Below are positions 10,572 to 22,713 of a stretch of DNA of 64,000 nucleotides, one piece after another. Numbering within the stretch: the first letter of the stretch is position 1; each line of letters begins with the position of its first letter. Made by a program: the position numbers and the translations under genes. The stretch is from Chlorokybus atmophyticus. Its lineage: Eukaryota; Streptophyta; Chlorokybophyceae; Chlorokybales; Chlorokybaceae. Under the pieces are notes generated by a model. The model was not told the origin of the DNA. It ran no database searches and saw only the letters and a list, made by a program, of their open reading frames with translations. The DNA lies in contig RHPI01000193.1 in NCBI GenBank assembly GCA_009103225.1, forward strand, positions 492,650-556,649, read 5' to 3'.

Positions 10572-13482
10572 CATCAGCAGCTGCTGTGGCATAATCTTTC
10601 CAGGGACAGGGTGCGCTCAATACCGTGGTTGAGTAAACCTGCTTCGTCAGCTTGCTTGCCATGATCAGTGCTTGGCGTGAACATGCCAAGCGGCAGGCAT
10701 TACATTGCAGTGGCTGGACGGTCTCTGCGATGTACACTGTGAACTATGCACTCTCCTCACTGTCACGTGTACTTGTTGGCATGCAATTGCTTGTGGTACA
10801 CGTGAGCAACAGGCCCCAATGATGTGGAGGGATGGTCTTACAGTACTGCGCTCGCAATACCGCTATGCGGGTCCAGCTTGCCTTGCTTGACAACATAAGC
10901 AGCTGCTGTTTTGTGTGTGCATCTGTGCGTGGCGTGTTGGTATGCCCACCACAATGTCCGAGTGTTGAAGTCCGGTAGTGTTCGTTGCCCTTGTCGTCTG
11001 TTGGCTTGTGGGGACCCGGCTACACGCTTGTAGTCAGAGATTATGCTACAATGGGCACAACAGGGCCCAAGTTCGCAACATCACACACCTGACACATTTA
11101 TCCCTATTAGTCATCGTCTACACAAACGTGTCACATGGTAGTGAGGTCCACATCTTCCAACAAAATCGGAGCAAAGACACAAGTGGACTTGCACTGCACA
11201 CGTATTTCACCGCCAGTGCTAGCAGAAGCTTGCACGCGCCGAAACGCGGATGATTTGTGCTGCTGAAACGAGCGATGAAGCGCACCACGAACTTGCTCAA
11301 CCCACATCAATGTATAGTGCGGTGCGTGCATTAGGAATTACCTCTGCAAAGGGCTCACCCAATCCACCAACTGTCCACCTAAGCTGTCTCCATGGCCAGG
11401 ATGCGCTTGTACCTGCAGGGGTCACATAGTACGAGAGCATATTCTTTGAAGTTGCCCTGTCACGCATTGATAGCAATCGCAGTTGCTACACCTTTGATGT
11501 CCGCGCTTGTGGTGTGGGGTCAAATGGTTCACCTTTCTTGGTGATTGCGATTCACATAAGGTTTTGCATAGCCTGCTTATGAGATTGGCCGTGTTGCAAG
11601 CATCTTGCGTCCTCGCATTGCGTACTTGTACACACAAGCGCATACACAAACCCAAAGACGCCAATATTGTCAAAGCAGATGGTTGTCATGAGAAGCAGTA
11701 ATTACAGGAGTGCTGCCGATCCTGACTCCAACACAAACAATCATATAGGTCAAGAGAGCGCCAGCAGGGCAACCCAAGTTGCAACCACACGCTGCACAAC
11801 AAATCTAAAAAGGGGGGCGTAGAGGTAGGCGTAGGAGTAGAGTAGGTAGCCCGGTAGTCGTGTATGTAGCAACGAAGTGAGTGTATAATGAATGGGATGC
11901 GAGGATTGTGGCATGCTGCAAAGTGTGACACACGCATGAGCAGTCCACTCACCACACCATGAAGCACTTACATTAACCACCGGGCTGCTGACCTAGGTAC
12001 TACCTACCTACCATCGCTAGTGCCCATACCCCATTAGACATGCATGCGTGCGTCATCACCTGCACATGCGCCTTGTGTTGTGCAGTGTACACAAGATGGA
12101 AGAGGCAAATCGCACATGGCAACCTACGTGCACATGCAATCACAAACACCACAAGCACTCAGCAACTAGACCACCGGTCTAAAGCCCCTGCATGCTACCT
12201 ACCACTACTTCTCACCCTACCAGTACTGCCCCCTGTCAGATGCATGCATGCACAGCCACTGCAATCACCTGCACATGCGCCTTGGTTAGCGGCCTTGCAG
12301 CAACAGCGACCAACAGCAGCAGGCGGACTTGGACTCCCCCTCCCTCCCCTACACCCTCGCCACCTCCACCACCACTCTGCGTTGCATGCGTAGTGTGGTC
12401 TGAATGGGCATACCCCTTACGCACTTTTGGTCCACAGCCGCTGTGAAGGTGACTACCACTTAGGCATGGACGTGTACTACATAGCACGAACATTTGCTGC
12501 CTGTATTAGTAATGAGAGAGACCACTGCCAAGTGATGCATGAAGTGCGGTAAACAATGCGACCTATCTACCCAGCGGCAAGCAACAAACCAATAATTTAC
12601 TAGCACAGCAACATCGTCACAACATACACACACAAGAAAGACTTATTACACCAGGGGGCATGACTAACAACGGGGCAGTAGGAGTAGAGGTACAGTACGG
12701 AGTAGAATCAGCCCGGTGGTCGTACATGCAGCACGAAGGTGCGTGTAGCATGCTATTTGATGCATGGTGTGAACACGCATATTTATAACAGCCTCGTGCT
12801 TACCCTGTACAGTGCAATACATACACAATTCAAGCTGCACACCCTTGTAGAGCTAGTGCTGCGCCACCCTTTATTGACTTTCTCCAGCTAACCTTTCTTC
12901 CTCGCTCCATGCCGGCTTAAAAGGCATCAACTTGCAAACCCCCGAATCAAAAACCCCACCAGCATGCGAGCAGCACGCCACACCTGCGAGCCAGCTTCAA
13001 GTGCCAGTGGCCGCACAGCGGTTGCTATGTTGTCGTCGTCTTTTCTTCTGCTGCACTCTGGTTCACCTCCTCCTTGCGTGCCTCCAGGGTCACCTCTTCC
13101 CCTTCCGTTTTCTGTTCCTGGTTTACAACCTCTTGCGGGCTGCCCGGCTTCTTCCCCATATCACCTGCAAACTGAATCAACACTCGACATATGTCTAGAT
13201 GCTGCTCAGGAGCGACACTCGAGCCGTAAGGAAGAAAACAGATGGAGGAGTAATTGTCGTAGCAGCCGCAGTTTTTGGCTAGATGAACTGGTTCAAAAGC
13301 TATATGCTGCGGTGATCACACGTTACCTGTACAGTCGTCTCCAGGGGTTGAATTTTGTGGCATTGTCAAGTTTGAAAACGTGGTTGTAGCAACATTATCT
13401 TGCTTCGTTGCGGATGGTGTCTGTTTACAACAACCAGGAAGCTTAAGGCAACAACAAGTGCGATGTGTGTCAAAGAAATTAC
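10572..13482. other. Long gap with dispersed repeat copies; possible unresolved exons
   Basis: No gene can be modelled with confidence in these 2.9 kb. It holds four diverged copies, in both orientations, of a repeat with the core AGCCCGGTGGT: near 11848 and 12710 in one orientation, and near 11976 and 12140-12290 in the other. A second recurring word, ATCACCTGCACATGCGCC, occurs near 12056 and 12267. At 12964-13270 a hydrophobic open frame and a short Val/Ala-rich frame could be exons of a small gene, but no splice chain closes. The PFK 3' untranslated region also falls here. Confidence 0.4.
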
Positions 13483-16400
13483 TCACTGCAAACCACTTAC
13501 AGTTGGACTGGCAGCAGGAAGAAAATCAGGCTGGCCTGTGCTGTTCATGAGGCGCGCCCACATGCGGTCGCGCACGTCAAGATGGTTGGTCTCTGTGACT
13601 TTCTGCGGAGACAAACACAGGAGATGCATCGAGTAACTTCTGCAGAGCAAGACCACCATCCATGCATCAATGCGTGCACGTGTACCTCGATCGGGATGAA
13701 GCAATGTCGCGCATTCACAGGGCCACATGTGAAACCGGTGAAACCTGTCCAACGAACCGCAGTCAGCTCTCTTATTGTTGGCTCTAATTCAAGCAAACAA
13801 TACTCACCTGCAAAGGCGCCGTGAACAACGGAGTGGGCAAGCAATGTGCAATACACGTTGTCCGATGCATTTGCTGGCACCGCGCGAACCATGTATGTGG
13901 GATCAATGTACTTGAGGTTGCACTGCAAAAGCAGTCACTCCATCAATGCACAACTCTTGAGATATGAGTAGCTGATGAACTGCCTGATGGTTGACTTACC
14001 GGCCGGCCCACGCTGATGAAGTAGTCATTGAGGCGCTGGCCAAGGTACAACCCGATATTCTGCAGCAGCACGTTCCCTGATGCGTCTCTGGCTGCTTCAC
14101 TCTTCCTGGCATACTCCGTCAAGAGTTCCTGTCCTGACAAGTAATGCACGGCATGAGCAGCAACAGAACTTGTTCGTAATTAACACTTGGCAGATGTCCT
14201 GCTGAGAACCTACCGGCTCCCTCGGCTACAACAATCAGGCAATGCCCGCACATCTTAAGCTTGAGGTCCACATACTCCAGCAGCCCGCCAGGACCATCCA
14301 ACTTGAATGGCACCTCAGGGATGAGACAACAGTCCTAATATTGTCATGCACAAGACAACATCAGTGCGTTCTAGCCACCAGTGGCCATGCTGTTCAGAAA
14401 GACGTTCGCCATCACGCAAATTGTGTGCAAGTCATGAGATGCATACCACATCTCGGGAAGCCAGCGTGGCAAACACGGCGATGAAGCCCGAATACCTTCC
14501 CATTAGCTTGACAAGACCAACGCCGTTAGGCGTCGACTCGGCCTCCACATGGGCTGCATTGATAGCTCTCTGCGCCTCTTCCACAGCCGTGTCAAAGCCG
14601 AATGATCGATCAATGACCTGTTGGCAATCAATGATGTGTTCCTTACCGATTCAACTGCTCGCAGGTGACAGAGTGCTAACACAAAGCCAGAGATGTGTGT
14701 AATATTATGCTCACAGGTATGTCGTTGTCAATGGTTTTGGGTATGCCAGCAACTGATACATGCATCTTGCGACGGACGGTTTCCTCATAGATAGCATTGG
14801 CGGCACGGTGCGTGCCGTCTCCACCTATGATGTACACCTGACGCACATGCATTAGCATCATCACATTGATTAACAAGCACATGCTGCTGCTATTCTGCTT
14901 GACGCATAGAATTCAACGAAGACAAGCCCTACAAACGGTGAAGCATGCACCTGGTTGATGTTGCGATCCGCAATGGAGTCGACAATGCGACCAATGTCAG
15001 CACCCCCTCTGCTCAAACTTGATGTATTAACACACCAATGCAGGCGCCTTCTTACAGCGTAAGCGCAAGCAGTGACAGACAGTTGCACACACTATAGGTT
15101 CTCACCTTGATGTCCCTAAAACTGTGCCGCCACGCTTGTGTATGTGACTGACAGTTGCGGGCGTCAACTCCAGCATATTTGCTGCATAAAAGCCACGGAG
15201 ACCATTCTGCAAAACAATACGCCATATGAGCATCTAAGCACGTCATTCAGATCAGCAACTCTGATGCTGCACGCTAGCAAGGGTTGAACTTGTGGCTTTG
15301 GCACATGGGTCAGTGCATCAAGTAGCAGTTGCACAGTACCTGTACTCCCCAGATGCTGCGAACCCCATACTGTGTCCACAACATAAACACAAGCTCCCTT
15401 ACAACTGTGTTGAGGCCAGGACACAACCCACCACATGTGACAATTGCAGCTCGAACGTCCTCTGATTTGAAGTAGACCTAAGTTACAGTGCTGTGTGAAG
15501 TGATATAGCTGGAAAGAAGCAACTGACACAACAGGCTGGTAACCTCGCAGAATTGCAATAGTGTACATATATATTGCGCATACCGGATCACGTGGCCCCG
15601 CCCGTAGGAAGAACTCAACGACACGCGAAGGGTGTGCTAAGTTAATAACGTTCCTCTTGCCAACCACTTCGTTTTCATCAACAAAGTACTCATCTCTGCG
15701 TGCAACATTGGTCATTTGCAGTACACACTCGCTCATAATGCAGGACACTGAATACGAGCTGACACCTGGCTGTGTACATAAAAGTGTGGACCTCCATTGA
15801 TGCAGATTGTAACAGCACTGCCCGAGATCGCTTTGTGACAAGGATGCACGTGCATGTGAACTTGCACAGGATTTTGAATATAGGGTACCTGCCGGATGCT
15901 GAATACGAAGGAGAATGCACCAGTGGGCTTGGGTACGCCTGCATTGCAAGGCTTTTAACAGCCATGCAGGATACAGCACTGCACTTGACACATAGCTAAT
16001 CAAGTTGTGCATGAGGCCAATGCAACATGCACTGCTGACAGGACAACGTGGTGTACGTGCCACAACACACACTGGTGATAGTGGTACCTCAAGGTCTGGA
16101 AAGAACTGTCGCAGATGTGGCACGCGCGACACCTTGATGTTGAAGCAGCGTTCTTCCTGAAGCTCAGCTGATGTCATAACAGCACTAGAGTCTGAGGAAG
16201 TTCCGTTCCCGTCAGTACTGCTTCTGGACGCTGTGGCGTACACCTGCGAGCCCACACTTCGGTGTGCTATCATCAAGCTACAAAGTGCACACAACACAAT
16301 GATGACCTGCAACGCTTTTGTCAAGCACCATGCTGAGCTAAAAACAAACGTCGGATTGCTTGTCAGCGGGCAACGCATTGCATCCGTGCACAATGTACGT

Positions 16401-16782
16401 GCATGTCCTTTAAGCACAGGGGGTACAGACAAGCAATCGTAGCGTTACAGCTCTTCACGGGCTTGAAGTTATTTGATAACTTGCCCTACGATATATCGAC
16501 TCAAGTGATAATATGTTTCAAAGAGAGCGAGAGAGACATGGGTTGCTTTTGCAAGCGTGACACGGCAAGCGACCTAACCTGACTGTTCCGTTGCTTGTTC
16601 TGATGCGCGCAAGCGTGCTTTGCGCCTATCAAGCTGACAGGTCTGCTACTGAAGCTGCTGCCAGCTGAACCAATCTGCTTCTTGCTGCCACCTTGCTGCC
16701 GCAGCAACGAAGGGTTGGTTGATGCGGTGGAGGCGCAGCTCCCCATTGCCACCACCGCGTTCATCATGGAAGAAGACTGCAT
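13483..16782 (-). CDS. Plastid ATP-dependent 6-phosphofructokinase (plant type)
   Basis: Phosphorylates fructose 6-phosphate to the 1,6-bisphosphate in glycolysis. Fourteen exons close in phase: 16579-16782, 16088-16243, 15889-15938, 15584-15695, 15340-15477, 15106-15206, 14951-15008, 14715-14837, 14447-14617, 14214-14334, 14000-14133, 13808-13922, 13686-13744 and 13483-13602, about 553 aa. Motifs in order: [16 protein letters not shown] (nucleotide loop), [31 protein letters not shown] (catalytic Asp), [32 protein letters not shown], and a C-terminus like plant PFKs ([16 protein letters not shown]). GGDG rather than GGDD indicates ATP rather than PPi as donor. The first exon is rich in Ser, Ala, Gln and Arg with no acidic residues, typical of a chloroplast transit peptide. 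A GTAAGT inside the last exon (around 13500) could extend the C-terminus by splicing. Confidence 0.93.
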
Positions 16783-17676
16783 GCCGCTAACCCTCTGACC
16801 ACATCAACTCCCTTGATCATGCGCAAAACATCGCCGCCTGCACCCACCGCCGCCGCCAATGCGCATAACAGCAGCTGTGACGACATGCATGCCAGCGTCA
16901 CGCTTGTACCCTCCTGTGTGCCAAGCATGACGCATGTAGCGCATGACGCATGACGGCGGTTCGCAGCAAGTTCAATTACGCCGCTGTTCGGGATTACGCT
17001 GTCACCAGATGGATCGCAGAATACGCCACGTAACGCTGCGTGGTTAGAACCCAACTGCGAACCCGGCGAAGTCTTGACCGCCTTACATGTCGCCCATCTG
17101 TTTTGCTTCTGCCAGGCTCAACTCTGGGCTTGTTCAGGGAGCGATGCCAAAGCATCTAGTTAAGTAACTCGGGAAGTTATCTGACCGCGTATCAGAATTA
17201 GGGTTTTGCGTAAGAGCGTAATTGCAAGCCGCGGGTAGCGTATATGAACTGCACAGGCGCCGCCATAGCTGGCAAAAGCAGGCGGCGGCGTTACGCGGGA
17301 GGTTGTTGGTGTGGTGGTTGTCGTCCTGGTCATTGGGTGCAAGTGTTGTTGAGAGCATTGTCTGCGTGTCGACGCGTTGGCGCCGTTGGGTGGCGAGCGG
17401 AGGTCTATGCAGTGTCTGTGCGCCCGCATGCCGGAGGGGTTTGACAGGTGGCCTCAGCCTTGCCTCAACGTTTGGCGACCTTTGCGTCCGCCCGCTACAG
17501 CTTCAGCTGCTGCTGTTGAGAGTTGCTTCTGTTGCATGCATCTGCAACTCAGAGAGGTTGGATTAACAGCCTCAACGTCCGTCTCAGCGTCTGGCCTGCT
17601 CCCGCCGGCTGCTGTACTCCGTCGGCGCATCCAAGTCATCAAGTAGCACCTTTCTTGAGCTCCCTGCCTTATCAAC
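16783..17676. promoter_or_regulatory. Divergent promoter region of PFK and eIF5
   Basis: About 0.9 kb between divergent genes. It has a TGACG/CGTCA cluster at 16875-16955 on the PFK side and a perfect telo-box (TTAGGGTTT, the complement of AAACCCTAA) at 17198-17206 on the eIF5 side. Telo-boxes are frequent upstream of plant translation genes. The rest is GC-rich with scattered short frames and no gene. Confidence 0.45.
17198..17206 (-). promoter_or_regulatory. Telo-box upstream of eIF5
   Basis: TTAGGGTTT on the plus strand, an exact complement of AAACCCTAA, 470 bp before the eIF5 start. A related TAGGGTTAGGGT lies in its first intron at 17804-17815. Confidence 0.5.
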
Positions 17677-19718
17677 ATGGCGGGCCTTCTCAATATTGGG
17701 CAGAGCAACAGCGATGACGCCTTCTACCGGTGAGTGGACATGCGTTTGTATGCCTGCCAGTGCGTAGCGTATATCACACTGCCCTACACGGTGTTTAGCG
17801 TTGTAGGGTTAGGGTAAGGCCAAACGCGATTGCATAGTGTGTGGAGCATGCGTCTTGATGCCTCGAAGTGCTCAGCCTTTGCTCAGTGCCTCATACGTTG
17901 TGTGTAGCGTCTGCACAGTGGACTTCACCAGAGCTGGTTGCATAGCTGTGTCCACTGTCGCAATACTTGAGCGCTAATATGAGCTGCCAATCATAGTTGG
18001 CTTTTTGTTCAGGCAGCTTGCGTATGGTTTGCACGTTATACGAGACACTTGCCAAAAAGTCAGGATTTGTCAGGATACGTGTTAGCTGTTAACCAAGACG
18101 AATCACTGCATACTCTGGTGCTGACTGCTTTTTGTACTGTAGGTACAAGATGCCGCGGCTCATTGCTAAGATTGAAGGCCGTGGCAACGGCATCAAGACG
18201 AACATCGTCAACATGGTCGATATCGCCAAGGCTTTGAGCCGTCCTCCAAGCTACACCACCAAGTTTTTCGGTTGTGAGCTTGGCGCACAGTCCAAGTATG
18301 ATGACAAGACGGCAGTGTCAATTGTTAATGGTGCCCACGATGGTTCCAAGCTGTCACAGCTTCTCGAAGGGTTCATCAAGCGCTTTGTGCAGTGCTACGC
18401 TTGTGGCAATCCCGAGACAGAGATCAACATTGGAAAGGTGCGCTTAGCAGTTGCAGTTATGACCAATTTGGATTGTTACTAGCTGTTACTCGGCGTGCTG
18501 ACATTCATGGTGCTGCAGGGCGAGATCATCACGCTGCAATGCAAAGCCTGCGGGAACGTATCCAACGTGGATATGCGCCACAAGCTGACAACATTCATCC
18601 TCAAGAACCCTCCTGAAAAGAAATCTTCAAAGAAGGAGAAGCAGCTGCGCCGCGCAGAGCAGGAGCGTCTGAAGACAGGTGAAGCCATCGATGCAGAGCA
18701 GAAGAAGTCATCAAAGAAAGACAAGGACAAGGACAAGAAGAAGAAGGACAAGGATGAGAAGAAGAAGAAGGGTGAAGAGCAGCAGGATGAACCTGCTCAA
18801 GAAGAGGTGCAAGACCAAGGCTCCAATGAAGATGAGGAGGAAGAGGAAGAGGACGTCGAGTGGATGACTGATACCTCAGCAGCAGCAGTCAAAGCACGCA
18901 TGCAGGAGCAGCTTACGACTGCTACCAGTGAGATGGTTAATGTCGGCAATGGAGATATTGTGGAGGGAGAGTCTCCCAAGGACAAAAAGGAGAAGAAGGA
19001 CAAAAGTAAGAAGAAAGATAAGAAAGACAAGGACAGTGGGAAGGAAGAGGAGCCATCAGAAAATGGCAGTGGCAATGGTGACGTTGACCACGAGGAAGAG
19101 TCTCCAAGGGATGTGAAGGACAAGAAGGACAAGAGCAAGAAGAAGGAGAAGAAAGACAAGGACGATGGCAAGCAGGAGGTGGAGACGCCAGACAAGGAGC
19201 TCGCTGAGCTCAGCATGCATGACAAGCTTATAGAAGAAATGCAGGAGTACCTCTCTGGTCCTGGCAAGGACCCGGCCAATGCCGTAGCCTTTCTCGATGC
19301 TATGTTGCTCGACTCAGAGCAGGCCAAGATGGACCTCCTGTGCGAAGCTCTGTTCGGCTCAGAGCCGTCTGTGGCCAAAGCAGTCTTCAAGAAGAAGGGC
19401 TACTTGGCTGCAGCTGCGACTGACACAGAAGCCCAGGCTCGCATCCTTCTCGCCATGGAGGCCGTGTGCTCTCAGTCGCCAGCCCGTGCCAAGGAGATTG
19501 CTGTTGCCCTGAAGGTGCTCTATGATGAGGACATTGTTGATGAGGAGGTCATCTTTGCGTGGTACGATGGCAAGGCTAGTGCTGGCAGGCAGGAGAACGG
19601 CCATGCCAATGGCTCCGCCAATGGAGCTGTGGACGCACCCGCCATGCGCAAGTGTGCGTTTCCGTTCATCAACTGGCTTCGTACTGCGGACGAGGAAGAG
19701 TCGGAAGAGGAAGATTAG
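17677..19718 (+). CDS. EIF5: Eukaryotic translation initiation factor 5
   Basis: The GTPase-activating factor for eIF2 in start-codon selection in the cytosol. Three exons: 17677-17729, 18143-18437 and a single 1.2-kb exon 18519-19718, giving 515 aa. The N-terminal domain has [12 protein letters not shown], which includes the conserved GAP arginine, then [26 protein letters not shown] and a C2-C2 zinc finger (CYACGNPET and CKACGN). The middle is a long Lys/Glu/Asp linker with repeated KKDKKDK and EESP blocks, about 150 residues and longer than in animals. The C-terminal W2/HEAT domain ends with [30 protein letters not shown], the acidic-aromatic boxes that bind eIF2-beta and eIF3. The start at 17677 fits the family N-terminus. 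The first intron contains a TAGGGTTAGGGT element (17804-17815). Confidence 0.97.
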
Positions 19719-20807
19719 TGAGTCCATGTGTGTGTTTGGGTTTTTGGCGCCAGGGTAAATGTGACACAACAAGCGGTTGTGACTGGCCTTGCTGTAGTAC
19801 TGTAAGACATGCTGGCTTTTTGTGCGTAAAGCTGGAAGCTCAACAAGCATGCAATTGGGATGTCATGTCCAATGACAAAACTGCAGTTCCGTTGTGAGTG
19901 TGGCGTTAATGATGTTTGCCTGCTGGATACACTGGGTTGGTAAGATAGGTGGCAGCACCTCAGAATGCATGGTGACAATGCCATGTGCCTGTTGTTGCAA
20001 TCACACCGCTGCTGTGCAAGTCACCAACCTTGTGTTATGTGTTCAACGCAGACCATGTGCACTGCGCACGTCGCCAACTCATGCGCTATGAGAAGAAACG
20101 CACCCAAATGCCCATCTGTTGCACACTCGACCACATGCACGCATGCATACACACCATCACTCATTCCAAATCCCGCTGCATTTGCTGCAATTCGACAGAG
20201 TTTAATGTTTGGAAAATGCATACTGCATTACTGGACCTTGTGACCGTTTGACATATTACAGAGCGAGAGGTACTGCATACTGCCAGATAGTAAGTGTGTA
20301 TATACGCTGTCCATGATTTTGAGTTGTGAGTGTGTTGTACACCTGAAGTGCTGATGGTGGATGCACAGTCCGTCAGCACAGTAAAATCAAGAAAACGCCA
20401 GTGCACTTTGAGAATGAAACTGCTCAAGCACACCACAATCTGGAAACTTGGTGCACAAGCAAGCTATCTGTTAAGACTACATGCCTTGCATGGGGGTAAT
20501 GCATCAAGCACACAATGCCACATTTTTGCGTTAGCTTGCAACAACCTCAGTATCCATAGCTGGCCTAGTGCAAACAAAACACGTATGTGAAAGTCAATGT
20601 ATAACAGCGCAACACCTAGTCCCAAGATATGGTCCTGCACATCCGCACACGCAGCACTTTGCGCGCAACAACGCAAATTGCGAGGTGTGCGCGCCACGCA
20701 CGAGTCAATAGCGTTTGCATCCAACACTACAGAAAAACTAAGCGTACACAATCCCAGACACCCTCACCCCCACAAGCCCTCACCCCCACAAACCCCCACA
20801 AACCCAC
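19719..20807. other. Intergenic: converging 3' ends of eIF5 and ARL6
   Basis: About 1.1 kb of 3' flanking DNA. I see no coding exon chain and no strong repeat. A C-rich run (CCCTCACCCCCACAA repeats) at 20760-20805 lies directly beside the ARL6 stop. Confidence 0.5.
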
Positions 20808-22713
20808 TCATTTCTTGCCGCTGTTGCTCGGCATCATCTGCAGCAACCACTCGATCCCCGGCTCCACCCCCTCCCCCGTGCGCGCGTTGGTCGGTAATAT
20901 GTGCCACGGGTTGCTGTTGATCTTGCGCAAGTTGAGGCCCTGAGACAGACACTGTGTGTGTCATGTACATATACATACTGTTGACAGACGACGAAGAGAA
21001 AGTGGGAGTGTGTTTGTACTGTTGATGTGGCATATAGTATAGAGCTAGGCATGCTCGCCATTCAATTGCACACATACATAACCATAGAACCCAGCAGGTC
21101 TTAAGTTAGGGAGAGGGTTGCAGTCTTTTCTTCAGTGCAGCTCTACTGAGTATGCATCCTCTTAGGTAAATACCAGACCGTCATCTGAATGATGGGATGA
21201 CAAAGCCACATGCAGACAGGCGTGATACACGCACATATATGCAAGTGCGTGCATGCAAACACACGAGCTTGCACGCACGGGCACATCATGTGTACTAAGG
21301 TTTTGACCTGCTTGACGTCCTCCACGTCGAGGGCGCCCGCGCAATCGCATTTGTTGGCAAGGAACAGCACTGGCACTCCTCTGCACAAGTACATAAATCA
21401 TCAAATCATTACCACATAGAAGGTGCGTCTGCATGCGCGTCAACGTGTGTTGATACACGTGTCGACAGTGCATGTTGACAAAGGCACACATGTGCGACAT
21501 CGATGTGCACCCATGTTTTGACGGAAGTTGTGCAACACGCGTACACATACACACTTTGCATATGCATAACAGTCCAGCGTGCGTGCGTGCGTGCGTGGGC
21601 GTTTGATAAAGGATATGTGCGTCACTCGCCTTGACGCGACGTCCGGGTGTGCGAGCAGCGTGCGCAGCTCGTCGGCCGCCACGCAAAGACGCAGCTTGTC
21701 CGTCGAATCCACCACGAAGATGATACCCTGAGAGAGAGCACATGACAGTGAAGGAGAGATTGTGTTTGATTATGTGAGTGAGGGCGTGAATGAGTGAGTG
21801 TGATGGATTGAACGGGTGAGAATAATAGATACAGCGAGTGAGGATGCATGGGCAGAAGGTTGAGAGTGTAACGAGTGCGTGAGCAAGTGTTTGTGAATAG
21901 GTCAGTGAGTGCGTTGCCTTCAGCGAGTGAGGTGACACTCAGGTAGTAAAGTGAGTGAGGATGTGTGATCCATGTGTCATTGAGCGATGATTCAGTGCTT
22001 GCCTTGGCTTCTCGGTAGTACTGCTCCCACAGGTTTCTGTACCGTCCCGCTCCCGACATGTCGAAGGCGGTTATGGTCAGACCGCCTCGGCTGAACTCAT
22101 CCACCTGTTGTGATGAGCGAAAGCAACTGAGACAAACCGAGAGAAATGCCACACCACAAGCATAGATGCGCACACATGTGCACAGATGCGCGAACGCATG
22201 CAGGCACGCGCGCAACGATTGACACATGAGTGAGGAAAGAACACTCGGCAGAAGGGGTACACACGTGTGCGTGTGCGTGTGCGCGCGCGCGTCTGCGTGC
22301 AGTGCTGGTGCATTGTGTGCGTGGTGCACGTGTACGTGCAGATGCATACAAGAGCACGCGCGCAAGGGTGTGGTGCACATGTGCATGTGTGCGTGCACAA
22401 GCGCGTGCGTGGCTGTTCCCGTGAATGCGCACGTGTGTGTCTGCAGTCATGAGCGTGCGCGTGTTCTTGATTACGCACTCAACCACAAGCAACATGGCAA
22501 CTCAAGCACACCCACCCACCCACCCCCTCTCCTCACCGTAAACCCGACCGTGGGCGCCGTCCCCTCCTCCCCTGTATTAGTACCACCCCTCATCCGTCCC
22601 AGCAGCGTGCTCTTCCCGCCGTTGTCGAGGCCCACCACCAGCACCGCCGCGCGGGAGTCGCGGTCGATGCGGGCGAGGCCGAAGGAGGAGAGGAGGGAGC
22701 GGAGACGACCCAT
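20808..22713 (-). CDS. ARL6: ARF-like GTPase 6 (BBS3), BBSome recruiter
   Basis: A small GTPase that, when GTP-bound, recruits the BBSome coat to membranes for ciliary cargo export. Five exons close exactly: 22537-22713, 22003-22104, 21630-21727, 21308-21380 and 20808-20939, giving 193 aa, close to the usual 186. It has Gly2 after the start Met, the P-loop GLDNGGKST, switch I APTVGFT, and switch II DMSGAGRYRNLWEQYYREA, nearly the ARL6 signature (DMSGxGRYRNLWExYY) and unlike the WDxGGQ of other ARFs. It also has NKCD (G4) and the C-terminal NPWHILPTNARTGEGVEPG. Two of four introns use GC donors (AAG|GCAAGC at 22002 and AAG|GCGAGT at 21629). The match to ARL6 over other ARLs is strong and implies a cilium-bearing organism. 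Confidence 0.95.

Noticed and set aside
18797-19390. Ser/Leu-rich minus-strand frame inside eIF5
   Set aside because: Antisense of the Lys/Glu/Asp linker of eIF5, which is a typical source of long Ser/Leu antisense frames.
21162-22478. Long minus-strand frames with many Cys and His between ARL6 exons
   Set aside because: They read through ARL6 exons and introns; the spliced model explains the conserved parts.
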